A stretch of DNA of 39,333 nt from Chloroflexota bacterium (GTDB lineage: Bacteria > Chloroflexota > Limnocylindria > P2-11E): positions 1 through 39,333 of the forward strand of contig SHYN01000004.1 in NCBI GenBank assembly GCA_009692785.1. The letters are read 5' to 3'. Numbering within the stretch: position 1 is the stretch's first letter; every line of letters begins with the position of its first letter. The notes under the pieces are model-generated. The model did not search any database, was not told where the DNA came from, and saw nothing but the letters and a program-made list of their open reading frames with translations. Made by a program: the position numbers and the translations under genes. Shown here one piece after another: positions 7,799 through 15,433 of this stretch.

Positions 7799-7804
7799 TA
7801 CACT
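7799..7804 (+). promoter_or_regulatory. -10 box TACACT
   Basis: TACACT ends 7 bases before the GTG at 7812. No Shine-Dalgarno precedes this GTG, so the box supports both the start choice and a leaderless transcript. Confidence 0.45.
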
Positions 7805-7811
7805 TCAGCGC

Positions 7812-8699
7812 GTGCTCGAGTCCCCGTTTACGCGACCCGATCTCCAGTGGATCGCCGACGTGCATCGCGCGCACCGCGGACCCTGGCTGTGCCACGAGGC
7901 GTGGAGCGAGCCGCCGCTCCTTCCCCTGACGCTTCGGGCTCAGGGCTCACGCCCGCCGGGCGAGGACCTCATCCTCACGGGTGCGGACGGATCCAGGTTC
8001 CGAGCGCACCTCGCGCGAGCGAGCGTCGCGGGCGACACGGGCATCGTCATCGCTCCCGATGTCCGAGGCCTGCACTCGTTCTACTCGACGCTCGCCGACC
8101 GCTTTGCGGAGGCCGGTATCAACGCGATCACGTTCGACTACTTCGGTCGCACCGACGGCACCGACGTTCCACCCGGCTCGTTCTACGACGGCGTCACCTA
8201 CCAGACCTCACCGTTCTACGAGCACGTGCAGAAGACGACGCCCGGGCAGATCCATGCGGACATCCGCGCCACGAGCGCGCAGCTCCGCCAAGCGACGGGC
8301 GTGCGCCGCATGTTCCTCACCGGGTTCTGCTTTGGTGGACGGGTCGCCTTCAATGCGGCCGCCGAGCAACCGGATCTCACCGGTGTCATCGGCTTCTACG
8401 GGATGCCGATCCCGCGTAACGACGACGACAAGGATGCCCCATCGCTCAAGGCCTCACGGACGAAGGCAGCGGTGCTCGGCCTTTTTGGTGGTGCGGACCA
8501 GGGCATCCCGCAGACAGCCGTCGATCAGTACGCAAGGACGCTGACCGATCACGCGGTACGGCACAAGCTCGTCACCTATCCGGGCGCGACACATTCGTTC
8601 TTCGACCGGCGCTTCGACGAGTTCCGGGAAGCCTGCGATGACGCGTGGCGGCGGATGCTCGGCTTCATCAGGACCGGGGACCCGACCGTCGAGGTCTAG
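7812..8699 (+). CDS. dienelactone hydrolase family protein
   Basis: A 295-aa alpha/beta hydrolase of the dienelactone hydrolase type. The nucleophile elbow reads GFCFGG with cysteine (Cys173) in place of serine, as in true dienelactone hydrolases; the acid is in FGGADQGIP and the histidine in GATHSFFDRR. An N-terminal extension of about 60 residues precedes the hydrolase core and contains WIADVHRAHRGPWLCHEAW. Substrates in the family are lactones and esters of aromatic breakdown; the real one is unknown here and no aromatic pathway genes are nearby. It ends 4 bases inside the convergent VWA gene. Confidence 0.87.
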   Translation: MLESPFTRPDLQWIADVHRAHRGPWLCHEAWSEPPLLPLTLRAQGSRPPGEDLILTGADGSRFRAHLARASVAGDTGIVIAPDVRGLHSFYSTLADRFAEAGINAITFDYFGRTDGTDVPPGSFYDGVTYQTSPFYEHVQKTTPGQIHADIRATSAQLRQATGVRRMFLTGFCFGGRVAFNAAAEQPDLTGVIGFYGMPIPRNDDDKDAPSLKASRTKAAVLGLFGGADQGIPQTAVDQYARTLTDHAVRHKLVTYPGATHSFFDRRFDEFREACDDAWRRMLGFIRTGDPTVEV

Positions 8700-10726
8700 G
8701 CGACTCGGCGGCGCTTGTTCTTCACATAGTCGACGAGGACGTACTCGCCGAGCTTTTCCGGTTCGACGTAGAACGCGCGTCCGCGATTGATCTTTGACAT
8801 CTGGTTCACGAAGTCCATGAGGTGGGCGTCGCGCGCCAGCATGAAGGTGTTGATCGTCACCCCTTCGCGCGTGCAGCGCACCACCTCGCGAAGTGTCTCC
8901 TCGAACGTCCGCCGCGTCGGGGGGTAGGAGAAAAGCGCCTGGCCACGTTCGTTCAGGTGGGCGGTGGGCAGGCCGTCGGTGATCATGATGATCTGCTTGT
9001 TCGTCCCACGAGAGCGCGCGAGCAGAGTGCGCGCGGTCGCAAGAGCGGCCTGCATGTTCGTGCCCTGAGCGGACTCGTCCAGGCCCAAGGTGGCGAGGTC
9101 GGTCGGCTTGAGCACTGCGGCGTAGGCATTGAAGCCGATGATGCAGAGGTCGTCCTTGGGGAACGATGACCGGATGAGCGAGTCGAGCGCGAGCGTCACC
9201 TTCTTCGCCGCGAGGAAGCAGCCGTTGTGGAGCATCGAGTGCGAGAGGTCCACGAGGATGGCCGTGGCGGACTGGGTCAGCAGCTCGGTCCGCCAGACAT
9301 CGAAGTCCTCCGCCTTGAGTCGCACCGCGGCCCGCCGGGCACCCAGCCGCGGGTCGGGCGGAGCATCGCGTGGCGCCTCGCCCGTCGACCGGATCACTGC
9401 GTTGCGAACGGTTCCCGGCAGGTCGAGGAGGAAGGGGTCGCCGAACTCGTAGGTCTTGAGCTCATCGGTCGGCTCGCCGCCACGGCCGCGCGCGTTCGCG
9501 CGATGTGAACCGAAGGCGTCGCGCTGCAGGTTCGCGAAGATCTCCTCGAGCGAGTGCTGGCCGATCTTCCGGATGGCGCGTGGCGTGAGCTCGTAGCGCT
9601 CGCCACCCTTGCGGATGAGGCCCGCCTCTTCCAGCAGGTCCGTCATCTGGCGGATCTGGTCGAGCGACTGTCGCGCCGCCGGACCGGCGAGCCGCTCCAT
9701 CTCGTTCGGGTCCAGGGCGCTCAGATCGTCCTGATCGTGCGCCGAGCGGATGAGGTCCTCCCAATCGGACAGCTTGTTCATGTCATCCATGAGTCCCAGC
9801 GCTTCGGCGAGCGTCAGCGAGCCCTCCCCGCTCAGCTCGTGATCCGTGCCGTCCATCGGCATGAGCTGCCCGAGCGTCTCGGCCAGATCGTGCATCGCCT
9901 GCTGAAGCCCCGGATCGTTGAACGCGGCCCCGAGGAGTCCTTCGAGCTGCTCGCGCATCTCGGGGCTCATGCTCGCCATGAGCGAGCGCATCGCGGCCAT
10001 GCCCTGGGCAAGCTGCTCGACGAGCTCGTCCCAATCCTTCGCCTTCCCGGCAAGCTCGGGGTACTGGCGTTGGAAGGCGTCAAAGTCCGGCTCACCGCCC
10101 TCCATCCGCTCCTTGAGAGCACGGTTGAGGTCGCGCATCATCTGACGGGTCCGCTCGAGCTTCTCGGGGGTCAGATCCTGCAGCTGCTGGCGCATGTTCT
10201 TGAAGTACGAGCCGAGCACCTGCTCCTGCAGCTGCGCGAGCAGCTCGTTGTACTTCTCGGCGGCCTTCGGCTCGACGAACTCGTAGTCCTTGAGCGCGCG
10301 GATCGCGCGGCCCACGTCGTCCGGGAGAGCGTCGAGCTGCGCGGTCCGGTCCTGGGCCATCCGCTGCATGGCCTGACCGAGCTCGGGAGTCGGCGGCTCG
10401 GCGTTCGCCCTTCGCTCCAGGCCCTCGCGCTCGAGGCGCTTCACCTCGTCGAGCTTCTGCTTGAGCTCGTCGAAGATCCCGGACAGGCCGTGGCGTTCCG
10501 AGCGCTTCTCGCGCGCGGCGCGGAGCCTTTCGAGGAGATCTCGCATCCCCTCCATCCGCCCTGGGATTCCCCAGCGCGAGAGGCGGGCCATCGCGTCGGT
10601 GAGATCCTCGCCGGAGAGGATCCGGTCGCCCATCGCCTTGAGCAGCTCGTCCGCCTCGAGCGCGTCGAGGCGCTGTGTGCCGTCCCAGGCCGAGTAGCGG
10701 ATGTCGCGGAAGGGGGGCTCGAGCAT
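8696..10726 (-). CDS. VWA-domain protein, partner of the MoxR-type AAA ATPase
   Basis: A 676-aa protein with a long, charged, helix-rich N-terminal part (residues 1-470, many Leu/Glu/Arg/Met repeats, coiled-coil-like) and a C-terminal von Willebrand factor A domain (about 490-676). The metal site is visible: DLSHSM, then a threonine in QGTNMQ, then TDG. It lies 10 bases downstream of the AAA ATPase gene on the same strand. Such AAA-VWA pairs resemble magnesium-chelatase subunits I and D and RavA-ViaA, and act as a chaperone-like remodelling or metal-insertion machine. No chlorophyll or cobalamin gene is nearby, so the client is unknown. ATG at 10726 gives MLEPPFRDIRYSAWDG. Confidence 0.85.
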   Translation of the reverse strand: MLEPPFRDIRYSAWDGTQRLDALEADELLKAMGDRILSGEDLTDAMARLSRWGIPGRMEGMRDLLERLRAAREKRSERHGLSGIFDELKQKLDEVKRLEREGLERRANAEPPTPELGQAMQRMAQDRTAQLDALPDDVGRAIRALKDYEFVEPKAAEKYNELLAQLQEQVLGSYFKNMRQQLQDLTPEKLERTRQMMRDLNRALKERMEGGEPDFDAFQRQYPELAGKAKDWDELVEQLAQGMAAMRSLMASMSPEMREQLEGLLGAAFNDPGLQQAMHDLAETLGQLMPMDGTDHELSGEGSLTLAEALGLMDDMNKLSDWEDLIRSAHDQDDLSALDPNEMERLAGPAARQSLDQIRQMTDLLEEAGLIRKGGERYELTPRAIRKIGQHSLEEIFANLQRDAFGSHRANARGRGGEPTDELKTYEFGDPFLLDLPGTVRNAVIRSTGEAPRDAPPDPRLGARRAAVRLKAEDFDVWRTELLTQSATAILVDLSHSMLHNGCFLAAKKVTLALDSLIRSSFPKDDLCIIGFNAYAAVLKPTDLATLGLDESAQGTNMQAALATARTLLARSRGTNKQIIMITDGLPTAHLNERGQALFSYPPTRRTFEETLREVVRCTREGVTINTFMLARDAHLMDFVNQMSKINRGRAFYVEPEKLGEYVLVDYVKNKRRRVA

Positions 10727-10736
10727 CGCCGGTCCG

Positions 10737-12128
10737 CTAGGCCCGGAACGTCGCGCGGTCGGCCCCGCGCTCCTTGTTGAGCTTGCGGCTGAGGTGGAGC
10801 CCCTCGAGCACGAACTCGACCGCCGCCGCGACGGCGGCGGGAGAGCCGGCGGCGCCGAGCTTGCCCACGGCGCCCTTCATCCCCGGGATCTGGAGCGCCT
10901 GCTTCACGTACTCCTGAGCCGGCAGGGCTGCGGAGACGTGCATCGTCGCGCCCTTGGCGAACGACGCGAGGAGCCCCTCGAACTCGACGAGCGCGAAGGT
11001 CCGGTTGAAGACGTTGAGCACCGCGCGCTGGCAGAGCCGGTCGATGACCTTTTCCTCGGTCACGTCACCGACCGACTCGAGCTCGATCTTGCCCGCGGTC
11101 GACGACACGACCGACGGGAGGTCGCTGATCCTCGGCACGACGGCGTTCTCGCCGTTGCGGAGCGCTCGCTTGGTCGCGTTCGAAACGATGTTCTCGTAGT
11201 TGGAGATGGTGACGCGGACCGAGACGCCCGAGCGCTGCGAGATCTCCGGTGACTTCCGGGCGAGGTGGGAGAGCTCCGCGAGCAGCTCCTTCATATAGCC
11301 CGGTACCGTCGTGACCATTCCCTCGTCCGGGTAGGCCTGACGCTCCTGCTCCATGATCGCGATCTCGATCGCGATCTCGCGCGGGTAGTGCGTGCGGATC
11401 TGCGAGCCGAACCGGTCCTTGAGCGGCGTGATGATCCGGCCTCGGTTCGTGTAATCCTCGGGGTTCGCTGAAGCGACGACGAACAGATCGAGCGGCAGAC
11501 GGACCTTGTAGCCGCGGATCTGCACATCGCGCTCCTCCATGACGTTCAGAAGGCCCACCTGCACGCGCTCGGCGAGGTCGGGAAGCTCATTGAGCGCGAA
11601 GATCCCGCGATGCGTGCGCGGCAGCAGGCCATAGTGGATCGTCAGCTCATCTGAGAGGTAACGACCCTCGGCCACCTTGATCGGGTCGACCTCGCCGATG
11701 AGGTCCGCGATCGCGATGTCGGGGGTGGCGAGCTTCTCGGTGTAGCGCTGGTCGCGGCCGATCCAGTGGATCTCGACCGCGTCACCCTCGGCGGCGACGC
11801 GGGCGCGGCACGCCGCGCAGATCGGTACGAACGGTTCGTCGTTGATCTCGCACCCGGCGATCGCGGGGATGAGCGGGTCCAGGAGCTCACCGAGGAGGCG
11901 GGCCATCCGGGTCTTTGCCTGGCCGCGCTCTCCCAGGAAGATGATGTCCTGGCCGGAGAGGATCGCGTTCTCCACCTGCGGAATGACCGTCTGGTCGTAC
12001 CCGGCGATCCCGGTGAAGAGCGGCCGCTTCGCACGGAGGGCGGTGATGAGGTTCGCGCGCAGCTCGGCCTTCACCGTGCGCGGCGAGTAACCGCTCGCGC
12101 GCAGGGCGCCGATCGTTCGAGCGTCGAT
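10737..12128 (-). CDS. MoxR/ChlI-type AAA+ ATPase, start uncertain
   Basis: AAA+ ATPase related to the magnesium chelatase I subunit. The Walker A region reads LGERGQAKTR, the variant usual for this subgroup, and Walker B is GIFALNELPDL. A zinc-like CEINDEPFVPICAAC patch lies between them. The first canonical start is GTG at 12074 (445 aa), but the frame continues upstream to a stop just before 12140, encoding IGALRASGYSPRTVKAEL, which from memory resembles the conserved N-terminus of this family. I extend the call to the ATC codon at 12128-12126, which is 6 bases from a TAGCGT box; this start is inference. A CTG at 12104 is another option. Operon with the VWA gene downstream. Confidence 0.75.
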   Translation of the reverse strand: MDARTIGALRASGYSPRTVKAELRANLITALRAKRPLFTGIAGYDQTVIPQVENAILSGQDIIFLGERGQAKTRMARLLGELLDPLIPAIAGCEINDEPFVPICAACRARVAAEGDAVEIHWIGRDQRYTEKLATPDIAIADLIGEVDPIKVAEGRYLSDELTIHYGLLPRTHRGIFALNELPDLAERVQVGLLNVMEERDVQIRGYKVRLPLDLFVVASANPEDYTNRGRIITPLKDRFGSQIRTHYPREIAIEIAIMEQERQAYPDEGMVTTVPGYMKELLAELSHLARKSPEISQRSGVSVRVTISNYENIVSNATKRALRNGENAVVPRISDLPSVVSSTAGKIELESVGDVTEEKVIDRLCQRAVLNVFNRTFALVEFEGLLASFAKGATMHVSAALPAQEYVKQALQIPGMKGAVGKLGAAGSPAAVAAAVEFVLEGLHLSRKLNKERGADRATFRA

Positions 12129-12134
12129 CGGTCC

Positions 12135-12140
12135 ACGCTA
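12135..12140 (-). promoter_or_regulatory. possible -10 box TAGCGT for the AAA/VWA operon
   Basis: TAGCGT (12140-12135) lies 6 bases before an in-frame ATC at 12128. If it is the -10 element the transcript starts at about 12128, and the canonical GTG at 12074 would have a 54-base leader without a clear ribosome binding site. Confidence 0.35.
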
Positions 12141-12146
12141 GCACGG

Positions 12147-12152
12147 TATCCT
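12147..12152 (+). promoter_or_regulatory. -10 box TATCCT
   Basis: TATCCT ends 10 bases before the ATG at 12163. It faces away from the AAA operon box, leaving the two candidate -10 elements only 6 bases apart. Confidence 0.35.
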
Positions 12153-12162
12153 CGCATCATCG

Positions 12163-12300
12163 ATGGAAGACGGGCGTCCGCTCGATGATCCGGCGCGGCT
12201 CGCCGACGAGGCGCGTGACCAGGTCGAGCAGAATGCCGCGGTGCTCCCAGCCACAGTGATCCCGCCTGGTATCGAGCCGCCGACAACGTTCGTGCCGTGA
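12163..12300 (+). CDS. short GatC/AtzG-like protein
   Basis: A 45-aa frame starting MEDGRPLDDPARLADEA and ending IPPGIEPPTTFVP. The pattern of a helix with DPARLAD followed by a proline-rich IEPxxxFxP tail resembles the C-terminal part of GatC and AtzG/DUF4089 proteins, which bind the amidase subunit encoded next to them. Complete family members are about 60-95 aa, so this one is short and may be a remnant. Its stop overlaps the GTG of the amidase relic (GTGA at 12297-12300), as in functional amidase operons. Recognised by pattern only. Confidence 0.5.
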   Translation: MEDGRPLDDPARLADEARDQVEQNAAVLPATVIPPGIEPPTTFVP

Positions 12301-12766
12301 CCGTCGCTCGTTACGCGACCGTCGTCGAGCTCCGCGACGCCCTTCGGACACGGAAGGTGTCGGCGGTCGAGCTGGCCGATGCGGCCTGCGATCTTCTCGA
12401 ACGTGAAGGCCCGGGCCTGAACGCGGTGGCGACGTTGATGCGCGAGCGAGCGGTGCGGGCCGTGCGGGTCGGTTACGCGGAGGAGGACCTCGGGCGCGCC
12501 ACCGACGAGGCGAAGCGCGCTCTCACGCGGGGCATCCGCGAGTTCACGCGGCTCGCGCCGCGGGTCCGGCGAGCGGTGCTGCCGGATCCTCCGTACGGCC
12601 CGATGGTGAACACGATCATCGGGGCTGAGGCGGGGACGATGCCACCGATGGTCTCCTGGTCGGCCTGCAGCTCGTCGGTCCGCCCTTCAGCGAACCGCTG
12701 CTCATCGCGCTCGCCGCGGCGTACCAGCGCGAGACCGGCCACCACCGACGTCGCCCTCAACGCTAG
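12297..12766 (+). pseudogene. amidase (GatA-type) relic with internal deletions and a frameshift
   Basis: Three pieces of an amidase-signature enzyme are strung together. From the GTG at 12297, TVVELRDALRTRKVSAVELA and PGLNAVATLMRERA are the usual N-terminus. It then jumps directly to a late segment, VRVGYAEEDLGRATDEAK to LPDPPYGPMVNTIIGAEAG, so the Ser-Ser-Lys catalytic core is missing (about 200 residues by family comparison). Near 12645 the frame changes: DGLLVGLQLVGPPFSEPL, at 12647-12766, is the normal C-terminus in another frame, ending at TAG 12764-12766. The enzyme cannot be active. The single open frame continuing to 12836 past the frameshift is not meaningful. Confidence 0.75.
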
Positions 12767-12775
12767 CCGGGCTCC

Positions 12776-13726
12776 CTACCATGACCTCAGCTCGGCTGTG
12801 ATGCGCGCCAGCAGGCGCGTCATGCGGAGATCGTGACCGAAGGGAAAGCGCACGTTCGCGTGCCGCGCGCCGGCCGCTGCGTATTCGCGCAGCGTGTCGG
12901 CGATACGCTCGGTCGTTCCGACCATCGCGCCGCGGCTCGCCTGCCAATCCGCGGGCGTGAGCTTGGCAGCCGCCGCGACCTCAGCTGCGATGCCCTGGGC
13001 CTCACCATCGTCCTCACCGACGACGGCGAGGACGAAGACGCTCTTCCCGAGCGTGGCCGGGTCGCGCCCGACCGACCGGCACGCAGCGTCGAGCTGTGCG
13101 AAGCCCACGCGAGCGTCCGCCGGGGTGGGGAATCGGCCCAGTGGCAGGTAGTTGAACCACTCCGCGGTTCGCGCGGCGAGTCGCATCATTCGCGGCATTC
13201 GGCCGCCGATCCAAAGGGGCAGAGGGGTCTGGATCGGCTTTGGGGCGCACGGCGCGTCGGTCACGGAATGGTGGCGCCCGGCGTGGGTCGCCCGATCCTC
13301 GGTCCACATCTTCCGGCAGATCGCGACCGTATCGATGAGTTCGTCCATCCGGACTCCGTTGGACGGGAAGTCGTAGCCGTACGCGCGGTACTCGTCCTCC
13401 TTCCAGCCGGCGCCGATGCCGAACTCGAGGCGACCCCCGCTGAGGTGATCGACGCTCGCGGCCATCTTGGCGAGCAGCGCCGGACTGCGGTACGACTGGC
13501 ACGAGACCATCGGCCCGATGCGGATCGTCGCGGTGTCGACCGCGAGCGCGGCGAGGACGGTCCACGCCTCCAGGCTCGTCGTCGTCAGCGAATCGCGATT
13601 CAGGAAGAAATGGTCGCTCACCCAGATCGTTCGGAAACCGCCACGTTCCGCCTCGCGCGCAAGCTCGCGGATCTCCGGGTAGCTGAAGCCGTACATCGGT
13701 TCGACCTGCAGACCCAGGTCGATCAT
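12776..13726 (-). CDS. luciferase-like (LLM class) F420/FMN-dependent oxidoreductase
   Basis: A 316-aa TIM-barrel protein of the bacterial luciferase family, of the group that mostly uses coenzyme F420 in high-GC bacteria. Typical segments: WVSDHFF near residue 35, ATIRIGPMVSCQSYRSPALL around 66-85, HLSGGRLEFGIGAGW around 93-107, and PLWIGGRMPRMMRLAARTAEWFN around 170-192. The substrate is unknown. ATG at 13726 overlaps the stop of the upstream membrane-protein gene (ATGA), making it the last gene of a four-gene minus-strand unit that starts with the MoaD-MoaE fusion. Confidence 0.88.
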   Translation of the reverse strand: MIDLGLQVEPMYGFSYPEIRELAREAERGGFRTIWVSDHFFLNRDSLTTTSLEAWTVLAALAVDTATIRIGPMVSCQSYRSPALLAKMAASVDHLSGGRLEFGIGAGWKEDEYRAYGYDFPSNGVRMDELIDTVAICRKMWTEDRATHAGRHHSVTDAPCAPKPIQTPLPLWIGGRMPRMMRLAARTAEWFNYLPLGRFPTPADARVGFAQLDAACRSVGRDPATLGKSVFVLAVVGEDDGEAQGIAAEVAAAAKLTPADWQASRGAMVGTTERIADTLREYAAAGARHANVRFPFGHDLRMTRLLARITAELRSW

Positions 13727-14226
13727 CGCACGGGGGCGTCCCTGGCGGCCCGGTCCGAGGGCGGCTCGTCGCGTTCTTCCTTCTCGTCGTCGTCGGCGGT
13801 GAGCCGGAACATCATGTGCCGGCCCGCGACCGTGATCGTCGCGAGCATGAATCCCGCGAAGACGGCCATGCCGATGGTCACCGCAAGCGGCTGACCCGTG
13901 GCCAGGCCGAGCGCGCCGACGAGAGTCGCCCAGATGACGAATGCGGTCCCGGTCTCGCGGAGCTGAAAGGTCACGGGCCGCCGGGGCTGGCGTCTCTGGG
14001 GTCGTCGCTCCGGTGGGAGGAGCGCCTCCGCCGCCCGTCGCTCGCGTCGGTCACCGCGCATGACCCTCGCGATGTACCACAGGCAGAGCGTGAAGACGCC
14101 GGCGTAGATCAGGACGTGGTCGAGGCGTCCCGCGACAAGAGCGAGGATCCCGAAAAAGAACATCCCGAGCCCAACGATCGTCGCGAGCGTCGCGAGAACG
14201 ATCGTTGCGATCCGTCCGAGGCCCAT
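13723..14226 (-). CDS. four-helix membrane protein, unknown
   Basis: A 167-aa integral membrane protein with four predicted helices arranged as two hairpins: about residues 5-30 and 34-55, then an Arg-rich cytoplasmic loop (RRERRAAEALLPPERRPQRR), then about 90-110 and 112-135. The C-terminal tail is acidic then basic (ADDDEKEERDEPPSDR). No family recognised. ATG at 14226 is chosen because the open frame upstream is a shadow of the EVE gene, and this ATG overlaps the EVE stop. Confidence 0.75.
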   Translation of the reverse strand: MGLGRIATIVLATLATIVGLGMFFFGILALVAGRLDHVLIYAGVFTLCLWYIARVMRGDRRERRAAEALLPPERRPQRRQPRRPVTFQLRETGTAFVIWATLVGALGLATGQPLAVTIGMAVFAGFMLATITVAGRHMMFRLTADDDEKEERDEPPSDRAARDAPVR

Positions 14227-14696
14227 CAGCCGAGGCCCTCGCGTTCGGCGGCGATGATCGCCTGCTCGATGGTCGCGAAGTCCTCCGCACCCAGCTCGTG
14301 CAGGTTCCCCTGGAACGCGAGCCGCCAGTGGGCCGCCGGCCACTTCTTCACGAAGCCAAGCGCCGGCAGGAGCGATGCGGCGGTGACCCATCGGCCCTGG
14401 TCGCCCACGCCACCCGGTGTGACCGCGTGGTCCTTCTCGATCCTGAAGCGCCAAGGGTAAGGATCGCCGGTCTTCTCCGAGACCCAGATCGGGTCATGTC
14501 CTTCGAAGAAGGCAGAGGTCAGGGTGGCCGTTGCCGCGAAGGACTGGACGCCGGTGAGGTACCAGCAGACCCGGTCACCGGGGGCCATGCGCTCCGCCTT
14601 CCGCCTGTGGCGGCTCTTGACGCCCTGCACGGTGAAGCCGAGCGCCTTCGTCGTCGCGTAGTTGTCGCGGCTGGTGACGATCATCCAATTGGTCAT
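14226..14696 (-). CDS. EVE domain-containing protein
   Basis: A 156-aa protein spanning a single EVE domain, a PUA-like fold found in proteins that read modified bases in DNA or RNA. Recognisable pieces: NWMIVTSRDNY at the N-terminus, GDRVCWYLTGVQSFAATATL in the middle, and DPYPWRFRIEKDHAV. It starts 24 bases after the MoaD-MoaE stop on the same strand and overlaps the next gene by one base. EVE proteins often sit by defence or RNA-modification genes; here the neighbours are metabolic, so no defence role is implied. Confidence 0.82.
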   Translation of the reverse strand: MTNWMIVTSRDNYATTKALGFTVQGVKSRHRRKAERMAPGDRVCWYLTGVQSFAATATLTSAFFEGHDPIWVSEKTGDPYPWRFRIEKDHAVTPGGVGDQGRWVTAASLLPALGFVKKWPAAHWRLAFQGNLHELGAEDFATIEQAIIAAEREGLG

Positions 14697-14720
14697 CGGC
14701 GCGGGCGGCCCGGAGCGCGC

Positions 14721-15371
14721 TCAGGCATGGTCGGTGACCCACACCGCCCCGTCGTCGGCGTACTCCTTCTTCCAGATCGGGACGATCCGCTTGAGCTCAT
14801 CGATCGCGGCACGGGCGGCCGTGAACGCCGCCGCCCGGTGAGGCGCGCCGGCCGCGACGATCACCGCGATATCCCCGACGGCCAACACTCCGGTGCGGTG
14901 GTGGAGGGCGATCCGGGCACCGTGCTCCGACCCCAGGCGGTCCGCGATCTCGGCCATGACGGTCTGCGCCATCTCGGCATAGGCCTCGTAGTCGAGGCGG
15001 GTCACGTGTCGCCCCTGGCTTGAGCGCCGCACCGTGCCGATGAACACGACGATGCCCCCGACCTCGGTGTCCCGCACGTGGGCGATCGTGTCGTCCACGG
15101 AGAGCGCGGTCTCCGAGACCGCGATACGGGACGATCCACCTCCCGAGACCGGCGGGATGAGCGCGAGCTCGTCACCGTCAGCGAGCGCCGCCGAACCCGT
15201 GACGTACTCGCGGTTGCGCGCGAGCATCACCTGCTCAGCGACGATGGCGTGATCCAGCGAGATCGCCCGGAGGGCATCGTCGGCCGTCGCGCCGACCGGA
15301 AGGTCGAGCTCGATCCGCCCGGTGCCCGCCGCCTCGCGGTACGAGGCGAACAGACGCACGACGACCTTCAT
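14721..15371 (-). CDS. moaX: MoaD-MoaE fusion, molybdopterin synthase
   Basis: A 216-aa fusion of both molybdopterin synthase subunits. MoaD, the ubiquitin-like sulfur carrier, is residues 1-79 and ends PPVSGGG. MoaE, the catalytic subunit that converts cyclic pyranopterin to molybdopterin, is about 82-216, with VVFIGTVRRSSQGRHV, LHHRTGVLAVGD and the active-site lysines in IVPIWKKEY. In separate MoaD the Gly-Gly is the free C-terminus that carries the thiocarboxylate, so cleavage after GG would be needed, as described for MoaX of Mycobacterium tuberculosis. ATG at 15371 is preferred over ATG 15380 because the latter lies inside the TAGCAT -10 box. Confidence 0.92.
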   Translation of the reverse strand: MKVVVRLFASYREAAGTGRIELDLPVGATADDALRAISLDHAIVAEQVMLARNREYVTGSAALADGDELALIPPVSGGGSSRIAVSETALSVDDTIAHVRDTEVGGIVVFIGTVRRSSQGRHVTRLDYEAYAEMAQTVMAEIADRLGSEHGARIALHHRTGVLAVGDIAVIVAAGAPHRAAAFTAARAAIDELKRIVPIWKKEYADDGAVWVTDHA

Positions 15372-15378
15372 CGACCCC

Positions 15379-15384
15379 ATGCTA
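15379..15384 (-). promoter_or_regulatory. -10 box TAGCAT, decides the moaX start
   Basis: TAGCAT (15384-15379) ends 7 bases before the ATG at 15371. The alternative ATG at 15380 overlaps this box and would not be transcribed if the box is used, so the shorter protein is the likely one. Confidence 0.5.
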
Positions 15385-15418
15385 GGTCGCGGATCGCGGT
15401 GCGGGGATGGACGCGTGA

Positions 15419-15424
15419 GACAAT
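15419..15424 (+). promoter_or_regulatory. -10-like box GACAAT
   Basis: GACAAT ends 9 bases before the ATG at 15434. It matches the hexamer found before 597 and 21675. Predicted transcript leader is 0-4 bases. Confidence 0.35.
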
Positions 15425-15433
15425 GGGGCACCG

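Noticed and set aside
12297-12836. intact 179-aa protein
   Set aside because: The frame is a collage of amidase fragments, and the last third is out of frame with the true amidase C-terminus read at 12647-12766.
14226-14696. EVE gene as part of a defence system
   Set aside because: Its neighbours are molybdopterin synthase, a membrane protein and an oxidoreductase; no nuclease, methylase or helicase gene is present.
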